Origin: Chitinophaga agrisoli
Lineage (GTDB): Bacteria > Bacteroidota > Bacteroidia > Chitinophagales > Chitinophagaceae
DNA: 64,000 nucleotides
NCBI RefSeq assembly: GCF_008386695.1
Contig: NZ_VUOC01000004.1
Location: 622,327 to 686,326 of the forward strand
Reading direction: 5' to 3'
Shown: piece after piece, positions 1 through 10,700 of the stretch
How positions within the stretch are numbered: the first letter of the stretch is position 1
How the letters are laid out: each line of letters opens with the position of its first letter
Notes under the pieces: generated by a model
Seen by the model: the letters and a program-made list of their open reading frames with translations, nothing else
Databases searched by the model: none
Told to the model about the DNA's origin: nothing
Position numbers and translations under genes: made by a program

Positions 1-3000
1 TACTCCGGCGAGCTGGCATATGGCTGGGGCCTGTACCTGAACGTACTGACGGAAGAGCCCCAAAATGGGATCACCTCCGTTTCCCGGCAGATGAAACATT
101 ATTTCCGGCAGCTGTTCAATATCACCAAAGAGAACTATGTGGAGACGGAGATCAACCAAAGCCTGGTGGTAAGGCATATCAGGAATTACCTGTCGCAGCA
201 CCCCTATACCGACAAACTGATCATCAACCTATTTAATGCGGGAGACGCCGGGGTATTTGCGGACTCGCTGGTGGAGCTGGAAAAAGAAACCAGTTTTCAG
301 CATATTAAGTTTGAGGTGAGGATATTTAAAGGAGATGATAACATCATTGAACATGGCGAAGCGCTGAGAACCCTGATCAACCCGGAATCGAATACCACGG
401 AAGAGGCGGAAGCATTTTCACAGCCATCATCCAACAGGTTATTCCCTAAGATGCGGTTTTCCATCAACAATATCCTGGATTATCTTAAATCTCCCGCGCA
501 GTTCTCGTCCCATCTGAGTTTCTTAACCAGCCCCTTCCCTATTACAGTAGAGCTGATCAAACCCTATAAACATGACCGGAACTTTTATCTGAATGGCCTG
601 ATAGTGGCGCCCACGATCGTTGTAAATGAGTCTGGCAATGAGATAAAGTGGAACAGGTATATACAGGAAAAAAGCGTGCCCGATCATCAGCCATCCGGCT
701 GCAATGGGGTTAGCCTGTTTAACCATCTCCAGACGTTTATTGCCGGCGCATTGGCGTCGAAATTTACAGAGTCTGTGCCCTCTACCCGGCTACGGCTGAA
801 TGATAAGGAAAAAGTGCTGCTTACCCATTTACATGATTACTCAGACTGGGTGATCACTTTTGATAAGAACCTGGGGCCGCAGATGTTTGACCAGCCTTCT
901 AAAGATGGCAAAATACCTTTTCTGCTGGATTATGTTCCGGGGGAAGAGGTGACCGGTATATCTTCCTACCTGACCACCCGCCCTACTTCTGAAATACTGG
1001 GGCTCCTGGGACCGCATTTCGAGGAGTTCAATATTGACATCCATAACCCGGAAGATGAGAAAAAAGTAAAGATCCTGCTGGAAGACCTGAGAGCGCTTTC
1101 CAGCTCGCTGGTGTTGCAGCTTAATTCTTCCAGGAACAAAGCGTTTGAGGTGGTGGGATCTGCCTTTACCAAAAGGGTGCTTGAAAAGAAAGGCTTGCTG
1201 AAAGAATCGTTTCTTATCCCCATTGACCTGCATCATAACTTATTTGAAAGCCTGCCTACCGAAAGTAAAAGCAGGGCCGACAGCCTGCTGGTCTCCATAG
1301 ACCCTGAGACGAGGGAGATCCGGATCACCGTTATAGAGATCAAATGCCGGAAGAGTATAGGAACCGCCGAGGCGGACGGCCTGAAACTGAAGATGCGCGA
1401 ACAGATAGAAAATACCATACTGGCCTTACGCATGCATTTTGACCCTGAATACCAGCGCTCATTTGACCGGCTGGACCGGGAGATCAAAAACAAAGAATTT
1501 AAATCATTACTGAACTTTTATATTGAACGGGCATACCGGTATGAATATCTCAGCGAAAGCGCCTACGCCAGCTACAGCACGTTCCTGCAAACGCTGAATG
1601 CCGGGTTCCGGCTGTCATTCAAACAACTGGGGCTGATCTTTAACTTTTCCGCCAGCAAAAAACATTACAAGGAATCTGTTGACGATGACCTGACATTCTT
1701 CACATTTGGCGGCAACCTCATAGAACAGATCCTTGATCCCAATTCTGACCTGAATACCAACCGGCTGGAAGATGTGGAACTGGATAATGAATTAGGCGCG
1801 GCCGTTGGGATCAACACTCAGCTTCGGCCATTTGTAGCGCAGCTTACCTCAAAACAACCCGAACAGGAGGAACCTGCACTGCCTGAAATTGCGGAAGAGC
1901 CGGTCCAAAACCTGTCCGATAGCGAGCTTGTTGCCGCTGAGATCATGGCCAGCAGCCATGCCGGCATTGAAACCGGCGCCCCTAAATATGATATACTGGT
2001 GGGTAAGAACTCCGTGAGCGAGCAATATGGCATATTGGGAGAAAGCGCTCATGGCAGAAAGATTGCCATTGATCTGAGCGAAACAAATACGATCAGCCTG
2101 TTTGGCGTTCAGGGAGGAGGAAAAAGTTATACCATTGGCACCATATCAGAAATGGTATTGAAACAGATCAATCATGTAAATAAACTACCGTCGCCGCTGG
2201 CAGGGATCATTTTCCATTATAGCGAAAGCATGGATTATGAACCGGAGTTCACTTCTATACAACAACCCAATGACAAACAATCCGAATTAAGCAAGCTGAA
2301 AGAGCGGTATGGCGCGCAGCCGGACCGGATCGATGATGTAGTTATACTTACGCCCAAAGATAAGATCGAGGAAAGAAGGGCGGAATACCCTTCTATTGAC
2401 GTAAAACCCATTGCGTTTAATTCCAAAGAGCTCAATGTACAGGACTGGATGTTTTTGCTGGGCGCTGTGACGAATGACTCTACCTATATTAAACAGCTAA
2501 AGGCGATCATGAAAACGCTTAGAAAGGACCTGACATTATCCGGGATCACCCAAAGCGTGGAAGATTCCGTATTATTAACCAACGCTCAAAAAGCGCTGGC
2601 CAGGCAAAAGCTAAGTTTTGCGAGGGAGTATATAGATGACCAGTTTATGCTAAGGGATATGCTGAAACCCGGCCGGATGATCATTGTGGATCTCAGGGAT
2701 GAGTTCATTGTTAAAGACGAGGCGCTGGGACTGTTCGTTATTATGCTCAATATTTTCTCTTCCGTTAAAAATGTTGACGGCACTCATTTTAATAAATTCA
2801 TCGTTTTTGATGAGGCGCATAAATACATGGATAATAAAGACCTCACGGGCAATATTGTTGACGCCATCCGGGAAATGCGCCATAAAGGGGTGAGTATTAT
2901 GATTGCCAGCCAGGACCCGCCAAGTTTGCCGAATGAAATTATTGAGCTGAGCTCGATAGTGCTGCTGCATAAATTTAACAGTCCGCAGTGGCTGAAGCAT

Positions 3001-3192
3001 ATCCAGAAATCTGTTACACAATTATCCTCCCTCTCCCCCTCTGATATGAGCGCTCTTTTACCCGGAGAGGGATTTTTATGGGCTACAAGAGCTACGGATC
3101 GTGGCATCTTGTCAAACCCGTTAAAAATATCAACCAGGCCCAGGGTAACTAAACATGGGGGCACCACCATTCAAGCCATCGGAGAAAAATGA
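1..3192 (+). CDS. HerA/DptH-like ATPase with PD-(D/E)XK-like segment (5' end outside window)
   Basis: The frame is open from base 1, so the start lies upstream; 1063 residues are visible (first in-window Met at 91). The C-terminal third is a HerA/FtsK-type P-loop ATPase: Walker A GVQGGGKS (bases 2104-2127) and Walker B FIVFDEAH (2797-2820), followed by a region with IASQDPPSLPNEI that fits the end of such ATPases. In the middle an Asp (1279-1281) and EIK (1336-1344) sit on predicted strands, the pattern of a PD-(D/E)XK nuclease. The overall plan recalls DptH of phosphorothioation-dependent restriction and large ATPases of other multi-gene defence loci. DNA translocation plus cleavage is inferred. 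It overlaps the PP2C gene by 4 bp (ATGA). The exact system cannot be named without the upstream genes. Confidence 0.75.
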   Translation, partial: YSGELAYGWGLYLNVLTEEPQNGITSVSRQMKHYFRQLFNITKENYVETEINQSLVVRHIRNYLSQHPYTDKLIINLFNAGDAGVFADSLVELEKETSFQHIKFEVRIFKGDDNIIEHGEALRTLINPESNTTEEAEAFSQPSSNRLFPKMRFSINNILDYLKSPAQFSSHLSFLTSPFPITVELIKPYKHDRNFYLNGLIVAPTIVVNESGNEIKWNRYIQEKSVPDHQPSGCNGVSLFNHLQTFIAGALASKFTESVPSTRLRLNDKEKVLLTHLHDYSDWVITFDKNLGPQMFDQPSKDGKIPFLLDYVPGEEVTGISSYLTTRPTSEILGLLGPHFEEFNIDIHNPEDEKKVKILLEDLRALSSSLVLQLNSSRNKAFEVVGSAFTKRVLEKKGLLKESFLIPIDLHHNLFESLPTESKSRADSLLVSIDPETREIRITVIEIKCRKSIGTAEADGLKLKMREQIENTILALRMHFDPEYQRSFDRLDREIKNKEFKSLLNFYIERAYRYEYLSESAYASYSTFLQTLNAGFRLSFKQLGLIFNFSASKKHYKESVDDDLTFFTFGGNLIEQILDPNSDLNTNRLEDVELDNELGAAVGINTQLRPFVAQLTSKQPEQEEPALPEIAEEPVQNLSDSELVAAEIMASSHAGIETGAPKYDILVGKNSVSEQYGILGESAHGRKIAIDLSETNTISLFGVQGGGKSYTIGTISEMVLKQINHVNKLPSPLAGIIFHYSESMDYEPEFTSIQQPNDKQSELSKLKERYGAQPDRIDDVVILTPKDKIEERRAEYPSIDVKPIAFNSKELNVQDWMFLLGAVTNDSTYIKQLKAIMKTLRKDLTLSGITQSVEDSVLLTNAQKALARQKLSFAREYIDDQFMLRDMLKPGRMIIVDLRDEFIVKDEALGLFVIMLNIFSSVKNVDGTHFNKFIVFDEAHKYMDNKDLTGNIVDAIREMRHKGVSIMIASQDPPSLPNEIIELSSIVLLHKFNSPQWLKHIQKSVTQLSSLSPSDMSALLPGEGFLWATRATDRGILSNPLKISTRPRVTKHGGTTIQAIGEK

Positions 3193-3893
3193 ATATATTA
3201 ACCATCTCCCACAAAGGAAGAAGAGCATTTAACCAGGATCTGATCTTTACACAAACCTATAATGACGGCTCTTATCTGCTGGCCGTGGCAGATGGTATGG
3301 GGGGATACGAACATGGCGGGCTGGCCGCTCAACTGGTTGTTGACAATATTACTGCCTATCTTTCCACGGTTGATGTCATTAACGCTTTCCAGATCCAGAA
3401 AGCTATTAATAAATCGAATCTTGCGATTCGCCAGAAAAGCGCAGATCTTTCCACAAAGATGGGGGCTACGGTTGGCGGGGTGGTGATTAATAATGCAACG
3501 GTTCTATTTTTTTGGGTCGGCGATGTGAAGGTGTGGCATTTCCGGGATCATGGTTTAATTGCGGAGACGGTTAGTCATAACCTGGTGAATAACCTGGTGG
3601 CTAATGGCGCGGTGGCGGCAGTGTCTCAGCTGTCTAAGTACAAACATGTTGTTACGCGTTCTATCCAGGGGGATATTAAGCCCCCGCTGGTTGAAATATG
3701 TATGGGTGATTTTCAGGTTGACAGGGATGTGATCATTGTTTGTTCCGATGGGGTGCATGATGTGTTGGATGGGTTGCAGATGGAGGGTATTTTGCGGAGT
3801 AATGGCAGTGCAGCGGGGGCGTTTGAAGCGGTTAAGCTGCGGTTGCTGGATGAGGGGGTGGATAATTTTTCGCTGATCGTTTTGTCTCAGTGA
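3189..3893 (+). CDS. PP2C-family Ser/Thr protein phosphatase
   Basis: A 234-residue PP2C (PPM) metal-dependent phosphatase expected to remove phosphate from Ser/Thr in the cytoplasm. Visible motifs are FNQD (Asp17), ADGMGG (Asp35), ATVGG, GDVKVW in place of the usual GDSRxY, TRSIQGD, CSDGVHDVL and the final DNFS (Asp225); the metal-binding aspartates are all present. No signal peptide or membrane segment is seen. The start codon overlaps the stop of the ATPase gene (ATGA), indicating translational coupling and a joint role. PP2C enzymes in such loci are normally paired with a Ser/Thr kinase; none is in the window, so one may lie upstream. The phosphatase call is firm; its target is unknown. 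Confidence 0.88.
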   Translation: MNILTISHKGRRAFNQDLIFTQTYNDGSYLLAVADGMGGYEHGGLAAQLVVDNITAYLSTVDVINAFQIQKAINKSNLAIRQKSADLSTKMGATVGGVVINNATVLFFWVGDVKVWHFRDHGLIAETVSHNLVNNLVANGAVAAVSQLSKYKHVVTRSIQGDIKPPLVEICMGDFQVDRDVIIVCSDGVHDVLDGLQMEGILRSNGSAAGAFEAVKLRLLDEGVDNFSLIVLSQ

Positions 3894-3953
3894 GTGCAGA
3901 GCGATCTTAGATCTATTTGTCCTCCCCAGCAGCATCAAATAACAAAACACGCG

Positions 3954-6900
3954 TTAAAAGGATTTGCAGAAATTATCGAAAGCCTCTTTATGTTCGGTCC
4001 AGTCCGGGTGATCCCGGAACGTTTCTACCAAACCTTTAAGCATGGTTTGCAGTCTGGTTAAAAAATCAGCGGGTAATCTGTTGTGTAGTTCGGAAATGAC
4101 AATCACCACGCTAATACCTGCTTCCAGGAAAGCTTTCGGATGCTGCATGCGGTCTGCTAACGGAATCATCTCGGACAGTAGCAACCGGAGGCCACCTTCT
4201 GCATTAGCATTGATCTTAATATTAAAGTAGATAGACCGCCCAATTGTCTTAGCTTGTATAAGTAATAGTTCCTCGAAAGGATGCTGTATTGCCAGCGATT
4301 TAATATCATCGTAGCAGGCCGTAGCTCCAGGGTTTATACAAAGATGATATACGGCATTTGCCTGCTCAATAAGTATTTCTTTTTCCTGGTATTGCATTCC
4401 CAGTGAGCGCAGTTCCTCATAATAAGGAAGAATGTAATGGAAGTCTATTGCATGTAATCCGGCAATTATAGCCGAATAAGTACGTACAACAGCCATTACT
4501 AGTTCTTTGGTGGAATTTTCCGTTAGAACCTGTTTAATACTTTCAAGATAGTATGCCGATACAGGCAGGTTAGATAAGCCAAAATGAACGATTATGAATG
4601 CACAGGACTCAAGCTGCTGGGAAACGATCCGGTCCGTTTTCGCTTTTTGGGATATCAATTCAATTTCACTGTAGAGGGATTGAACAAGTTCTACTTCATT
4701 AGTACAGGCCGTTTTGATCAAATAATGCGCCGAAATAACATGAACAACGTACAAGTCATCTAATGTAAATTGTTGTGTAAGCTTTCGCATATCCTCATAA
4801 TAAAAAACCGCCTTGTTAAAATCTTTCTCGCGGTGGATTTCAACCATGTATGCAATAGCCTGCGCATATTTAACCAGCAATTCAGGGAAAGCATGGGCGA
4901 ATGCCAATTCCCTGATCTCCTCGTAATAAGGTACGATATCGACCGATGTGTCATCAAAAAGATGAGTAATAATATTCAATGCAGCGTTTGCCTGTAAATG
5001 CATCAACTCGTTTGTCAGGTATTTTTGGGCCAATGATTGAATTGATCTATAGCAGCTTATTACGTAAGTTGGTTCAGATTTGCCTAAAAAACCCATGGTA
5101 TTAACAGCCGTTTGGGCCTGGTACAATATTATTTTTTCGACAGGTTTTTCACTTGACAGATCGCTTATGTACTCATAGAAGGCTTTTGTATTTCCGTGAT
5201 TGTGATTTCCGAATTCAGCAGATAAATTAAAAGCCAACCTAGCTAATTCTGTATATATGGTTTCCAATGGATGGATGGCAGCCATTTTTTTGCATTCTTC
5301 AAAGTAGTAAAGCGCCTTTGCTGGATTATCCGCTGCAAATGAAAATGCCAGTCTGCCTGCACAAGTGGCCTGTATCGCCACTATTTCCTCTGTGGGGTGA
5401 GCCAGGGCGATAGCGCTGATATCATCGTAAATTTTGAGCGACATAGCGGGTTCCTTATCCAGGAAAGCCCTCAGGAGAATAGTAGCAATTTTGCAAATGT
5501 CAGTGATCCAGGGTGTTTCAATAACATTCCGCTGGATCATAAACAGGCAATCTTCATAAACAGGTAATAACAGTGAAGGGGGCTGATTGCAGAAGTGTTG
5601 CATAATGGCGCCTACAAGGACCATCTGCATGCCAAAGACAGGTTCCACATTCAGCTCTCTGGCCAACGCTGAATAAGCATTATATACATCCAGCGTTGCA
5701 TCAAAATCTCCATTTTTCGCTATGACCGGGAGTATTTCTTTGGCCGCCCATACCCAGATATGCTTGTGTTTCTGAGAGCTCTCTGGCCCCGGCGACCGCA
5801 TCATGTCTGTTTTGAGGGGATGACCATAGAAGTCGTTATACACTCTTTTACAGGTTAAGAACATTTCGAAGGCATAATTCTCCCATGCAAATGTCACTAA
5901 CTGTTCATTCTTTTCTTTGTCTTTCAACGGGTGTACCTTATCCGGCGCTAACTGTTGTAATATCAAATACTCTCCAACAATATCAGGTTCATATGGCCGA
6001 TAAGATTTAGTGTCGGGCTCCACCTCAATGTAGTGGGCAATACATTTGAACAGCTCCGTATTTACCTGCTCCGGCTTGGGAAGCCAAGCAAAACCCATAC
6101 TGGTGATGGTAGCTACATCAGCCTGTTTCAAACCGTTCGTCATAGTAGCCAGCGCCACCAGGTTTTTGTGCTGTTCTATAAGTACCGGATCATTATACTG
6201 CACCCGCCAGATATGCTTTTCCTCCCTTGAGAGCTGGTACTGCACCAGGTGCTCTACATTCCAGTTTCTGATGTTCTCCCCGTCTGACAACGCTATTGCA
6301 GCAAAAAAAGCAAATAAAGGGCGGCCCTGTTTATCTATGCTTTTCAGTCTGGCCAGGGTTTGCTCCCGGTCAGGCAGCACCTTATTTGCCTGTGTTAAGG
6401 TAAAGTCCATGATCTTCCATAGTGCCGCATCCCCTAATTCGGGTAATACAAGAGGGGCTGCATTAAAGACAGGGGGTATATCTTTCAGGAGCTGGTAACT
6501 CTTTTCAAACTCCTCCCACCATTTCCCTTCTGCGTACCGCTCCAATAAAAGGAACCTGACGGGATGTTTTAGCTGCAGCATCCTTTCCTTCAAAATGGTC
6601 AGGATGTTGATCAAACGCTCGTAATAACCTGCGGCATAGTCCACAATGATCAGCGTAGGAGCTAGTGGCTGCCAGTTGTTCCAGTCAATATTCAGTTGCT
6701 GGCTGTTCAATAGCCCTGCGTCCCATTGTTTACCGTAATAGCTCATGTTATAACATAACTCGAGCGCCAGCCTGCTCTTGCCGGAACCGCCAGCCGCGGT
6801 TATGACCCACCATTCCAGTCTTTTGGGGCTGTCAATGAAATTTTCTAATGTTTCCAGCTCCTGCTCCCGTCCTACAAATGGCGTATACCTTGATTTAAAA

Positions 6901-7769
6901 TGGGCATTGTGATAATCTATTCCTTCAAAATTATACCGTAAGCGCAGTGGCGATTCAAGCAGGGTTAATACTTTGTCAATACTTTCACTTGTTTCAACGC
7001 AATCCTTTCCTATTTCCTTCAGCTCCGCCGCCATACCGGCGGAAACGCTTCTAATGATATTCGCATTTTCTGCAATTCCGGCCAGCCATTCCCTTTCAAC
7101 GCTTGCACTAAGATCTTTGTCGGCAGTAAGCACTGCATGAAAATGGCCGCTCATAAAGGAAAAAAGGGTGAACTGGCTCTCGCCCTCGACCCATCCGTCC
7201 CGCAGCATCTTTTCCAGGGATGGCGGCACACATCCTTTTCCCTTAGCATACAAATGGGCATTCAGTTCGTAGATCAGGCTATTGCTTAAATGGCAATCGA
7301 TATCTTCGATGGACGATGTCTCATGTAAATGATCCAGTTTTTTCAGCAGATAACCGTACACCTTATCTGTTGTATTTTCTTCCAGTGGGCTATAGGACAG
7401 ATCTTGTGCTTTCTTTAGCTCATTTTTCAGGTATCGTATTATTTCTTCAAGCGCCTGCCTTTCAGTATTGTTATCATATAAGCTATTCCTGTAGCATAGT
7501 TTTGCAGGGTAGATCGCTGCCAGTAAAAACGATTTCCTGATATTTCTCTGGATCGTAATATCGGCAGATAACCCGTCTTGCTTCAATTTGTTAACAAGGG
7601 ATACTATTTTTTCACTTGCATAATTGCCGGTAACGCCGTTTACCAGGTTGCCCAGGAAACCGCCTATAACATCGCATACACCAACGTCGTCACTGTTGCC
7701 AATTGTTTTAACGGATTTATTAACGATCCTGTAGCCTATTCCGGCTAAAAAAAGTAAATCAAGGGGCAT
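3954..7769 (-). CDS. STAND NTPase with C-terminal TPR-like repeats (Avs-like layout)
   Basis: 1271 residues. An N-terminal region of about 290 residues that I do not recognise opens with a short hydrophobic helix and may be an effector or adaptor. It is followed by the linker FVGREQELETL (299-309) and a STAND P-loop domain: Walker A AAGGSGKSR (325-333), Walker B LIIVDY (373-378), then FLLLERY. From about residue 640 the protein is a run of roughly 40-residue helical repeats of TPR type (recurring YYEE..LA pattern). Signal-sensing STAND ATPases with TPR arrays are known as antiviral sensors (Avs) and in other conflict systems; membership is not proven. Last gene of a three-gene operon, 14 bp after the WD40-HEAT gene. 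Confidence 0.75.
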   Translation of the reverse strand: MPLDLLFLAGIGYRIVNKSVKTIGNSDDVGVCDVIGGFLGNLVNGVTGNYASEKIVSLVNKLKQDGLSADITIQRNIRKSFLLAAIYPAKLCYRNSLYDNNTERQALEEIIRYLKNELKKAQDLSYSPLEENTTDKVYGYLLKKLDHLHETSSIEDIDCHLSNSLIYELNAHLYAKGKGCVPPSLEKMLRDGWVEGESQFTLFSFMSGHFHAVLTADKDLSASVEREWLAGIAENANIIRSVSAGMAAELKEIGKDCVETSESIDKVLTLLESPLRLRYNFEGIDYHNAHFKSRYTPFVGREQELETLENFIDSPKRLEWWVITAAGGSGKSRLALELCYNMSYYGKQWDAGLLNSQQLNIDWNNWQPLAPTLIIVDYAAGYYERLINILTILKERMLQLKHPVRFLLLERYAEGKWWEEFEKSYQLLKDIPPVFNAAPLVLPELGDAALWKIMDFTLTQANKVLPDREQTLARLKSIDKQGRPLFAFFAAIALSDGENIRNWNVEHLVQYQLSREEKHIWRVQYNDPVLIEQHKNLVALATMTNGLKQADVATITSMGFAWLPKPEQVNTELFKCIAHYIEVEPDTKSYRPYEPDIVGEYLILQQLAPDKVHPLKDKEKNEQLVTFAWENYAFEMFLTCKRVYNDFYGHPLKTDMMRSPGPESSQKHKHIWVWAAKEILPVIAKNGDFDATLDVYNAYSALARELNVEPVFGMQMVLVGAIMQHFCNQPPSLLLPVYEDCLFMIQRNVIETPWITDICKIATILLRAFLDKEPAMSLKIYDDISAIALAHPTEEIVAIQATCAGRLAFSFAADNPAKALYYFEECKKMAAIHPLETIYTELARLAFNLSAEFGNHNHGNTKAFYEYISDLSSEKPVEKIILYQAQTAVNTMGFLGKSEPTYVISCYRSIQSLAQKYLTNELMHLQANAALNIITHLFDDTSVDIVPYYEEIRELAFAHAFPELLVKYAQAIAYMVEIHREKDFNKAVFYYEDMRKLTQQFTLDDLYVVHVISAHYLIKTACTNEVELVQSLYSEIELISQKAKTDRIVSQQLESCAFIIVHFGLSNLPVSAYYLESIKQVLTENSTKELVMAVVRTYSAIIAGLHAIDFHYILPYYEELRSLGMQYQEKEILIEQANAVYHLCINPGATACYDDIKSLAIQHPFEELLLIQAKTIGRSIYFNIKINANAEGGLRLLLSEMIPLADRMQHPKAFLEAGISVVIVISELHNRLPADFLTRLQTMLKGLVETFRDHPDWTEHKEAFDNFCKSF

Positions 7770-7783
7770 AAGATACCTAATTA

Positions 7784-10700
7784 TTATTTCCCTTTTGCAA
7801 TACGTGTCGCCCTCACGAAATCAATTGTGGGCTGAATTGCATTCACAAGGTTGAAGCAACACCTGACTCTACCCATCACTGCTATTAACCTTTCTTCAAT
7901 CCCCTCTGGATAAATACTTAACTTCTTCAACGCCTCGCAACAATCTGAAAAATAATAAGCCTTATCACAATAATGAGGAGCGTCAGACAAACATGCGTTT
8001 AAAATTAAGTCACCGTATTTTGTCATGATGTCGGCCCCCAGGCGGCCGTACAAAATATTCCGGAAAATGCTCTTTTCCCGGTACATATCGTCCAAATCCC
8101 CCACAACCATCAATACGTTTACAGGTACTCCTTTTATCTTTAGTTGTTCAATAGCCGCCTCAGAAGCTATATATCCCTCCAGTTCAGGTAAATTTGAGAT
8201 TCTTTCTATTACCTCAACAATGGCCCCGGCACTTTCGATAGGTTGTTGATTAATATTCCCTATTGCTGTGACGACATCATCAATAACATAATCATTTCGT
8301 TCTTTCAGTTTTTCAAAAAGCACCGGCAATGCACTTGCAGCATCATTCCCAAATTTAGCAAGCAATTCCAGCAGCTCTTCACAGTCGAAATCGTTACAAT
8401 GCTTTAAATCTTCAACCAGATACGGTAGTACTATTTTACTTGAATCCGGATATGATTGGAGCGCTTTATAAAAATAACGTTTAGTCTTTTGTCCCACATT
8501 GGGAAGCGCATTAAATATCGCGGGCACTGCTTTGGGACCGATATTACCCAATGCTGTAGACAGAGGAAAGTAAAGTTCTGTACCTTTATCGTTTCGCATG
8601 AGGTCAACCAACACAGGAATCGCCTCTGCTGCAGAAGGCCCATAGCTACCTATTGCGTAAATGATACTCTCTAAGGACTGATCGAGCTGTTTATTATCTT
8701 CTGCCTGTTTAATTATAGCCAAATAAAGCTTCAATACCTCTGGAGATCGCCTCCCCCGTTCAGCCAAAACGCCAGCCAGTTCCGCCTTAAATTCAAGACT
8801 TGATCTTTCCGTGTTTAAAGAGTCAATAATAATCTTTGATGGATCAAAGGGCATAGCAACCAGACTCTTTCGGGCAAGATCTGCGGGACTGTCATCGTAA
8901 TTCCCACCTTTAGCCTGAAGACAGTGAATAAGATAAGGAACTGCATTTTTCCCATATAGCTGCATTTTCTCGTTGCAGTCGTCCCTCAGATCATGCCCTT
9001 CATACACCGCCTCTGCCATTATCTCCATAGCCCTGGTATTCAATAAAGACGGAGGCAAAGCAACGGCGGACATAATCCTGATATCATTATCTTCACTGTT
9101 AAAATTATTGATCAGGAACGTATTGACTTCCTTCGATGCAAATTCGGGTCTGCTTAACGCTTGTAAAATGGCCACTTTTGACCATTTATTATTTACTCTC
9201 TGGCAGCTGCCGATCAATTCTCTGCCTGTAGTTCGTCCTGTATAAGAAAGCAATTCAGTGCAAATTGCATCGTGCAATTCATCTGTCCCGAAGTTAACTT
9301 CAGATGGATGGGCTTCAAATATTGCATCAATACAATTAAGTGCCCTGCTACCGAATGCACTTAATTCAAAAACTGCCCTCAATTTTTCTGTATAAGGATT
9401 CTTTTTGAAACAAATGACGTCTTGGAGGCTCTTCATTCTCGTTGCAGACAGGTCCATGTTTCTCCCTAATACCCTTGATACATAATTTAACCTGGTTCCA
9501 GCATTTTTAGCAGGAAGTATTCCTAATGGGCTGTTGTATGTTCTATTAGCTATTCTGCTATTTCTTATACCGGCATTGGCTGTTCTTTCAGCAAGCACAG
9601 CCGAATTAAATAAATTCACAATTTCCCTACCGGGGAAATATAATGAATGTACCCCATTTCCTGCCGCTATCAACAGCTGTTCTCCTCCAGGACTGAATAA
9701 GACCCTTTCCACAGGATTCGTGAAAGACAAATAAGAATAATCACCTACGGTATTCGATATTGGCCAGATCCTGACTGATCTGTCTCTGCTGCCGGAAGCT
9801 ACATATTCCCCATCGCGGCTAAAGGCAACTGAGCTAACATAACGGGAATGCCTTCCTAATATACGCTCGTAGTTATCAACAAATGAATAGTGATATACTT
9901 CCCCAGTTCTGCCAGCTGCAACTATCGATCTGCCATTGGGGCTTATATCGAACGAGTAACCTGTGATGTCCTTTATATACAGAAATGACTTCGCCAGTTT
10001 CAAGCTTACAATCCCAATTGCCGGGCCATCATGATAACAAGGAAATGCGAAGGCCTCCTCATTGTCAGAGAACTTTAGCTCTTCCATATTGGGACCAGCG
10101 GTTCCAACAAAATCGTATGACTGATAAGGAGAATTGGGGTTATCTGTGTTCCAGATAACGAGTTTTTGATCGGACAAATTATACCAAACAAAATATTTTC
10201 CACTAGCAGAAAATCTACCGAATGCTGTTCGTGAAGAATCCACTTTCCCCGAAAACCCGTGCAAGATAAGCCTGGATGACTGCACCACCTCCACAAAATG
10301 CTTCATATCTCCATCTAAAAAATAAAGTTTTTCAGTGGAATCAAGAGCACTCCGTTTAATTCTTTCAATTGGCCTTAATCGTCCTTTCCATTCCCACACA
10401 GTAGCACTATCACCATAATCAATTGAATAAAGGATATTCTTTTCCTTATCGAAAATAATATCCCGGCAGAGTCCCAGTTCCTGCCTGATCACAGCCCGGG
10501 TAAGATCCCCTCCCTCATCCCATGTAACATCGGGAACAGCTTTTTCATTTCTGGGGCGCCAGGGATTACTCGAAATATTGAATCGAAGGCTTTCTGAAAG
10601 GTTATAAGCCAATAGCGTTCCATCTGTGCTTGCCGAAATAAGGCTACCGGATCTATCGAATTGGGCTTTCACAACGCCCCTTTTACTTCCCCAAAGGGCA

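Noticed and set aside
1-3893. Full assignment to Dnd/Dpt or to a methylation-associated (MADS) defence system
   Set aside because: The ATPase fits several such systems, but the defining genes would lie upstream of base 1. Only the domain call is kept.
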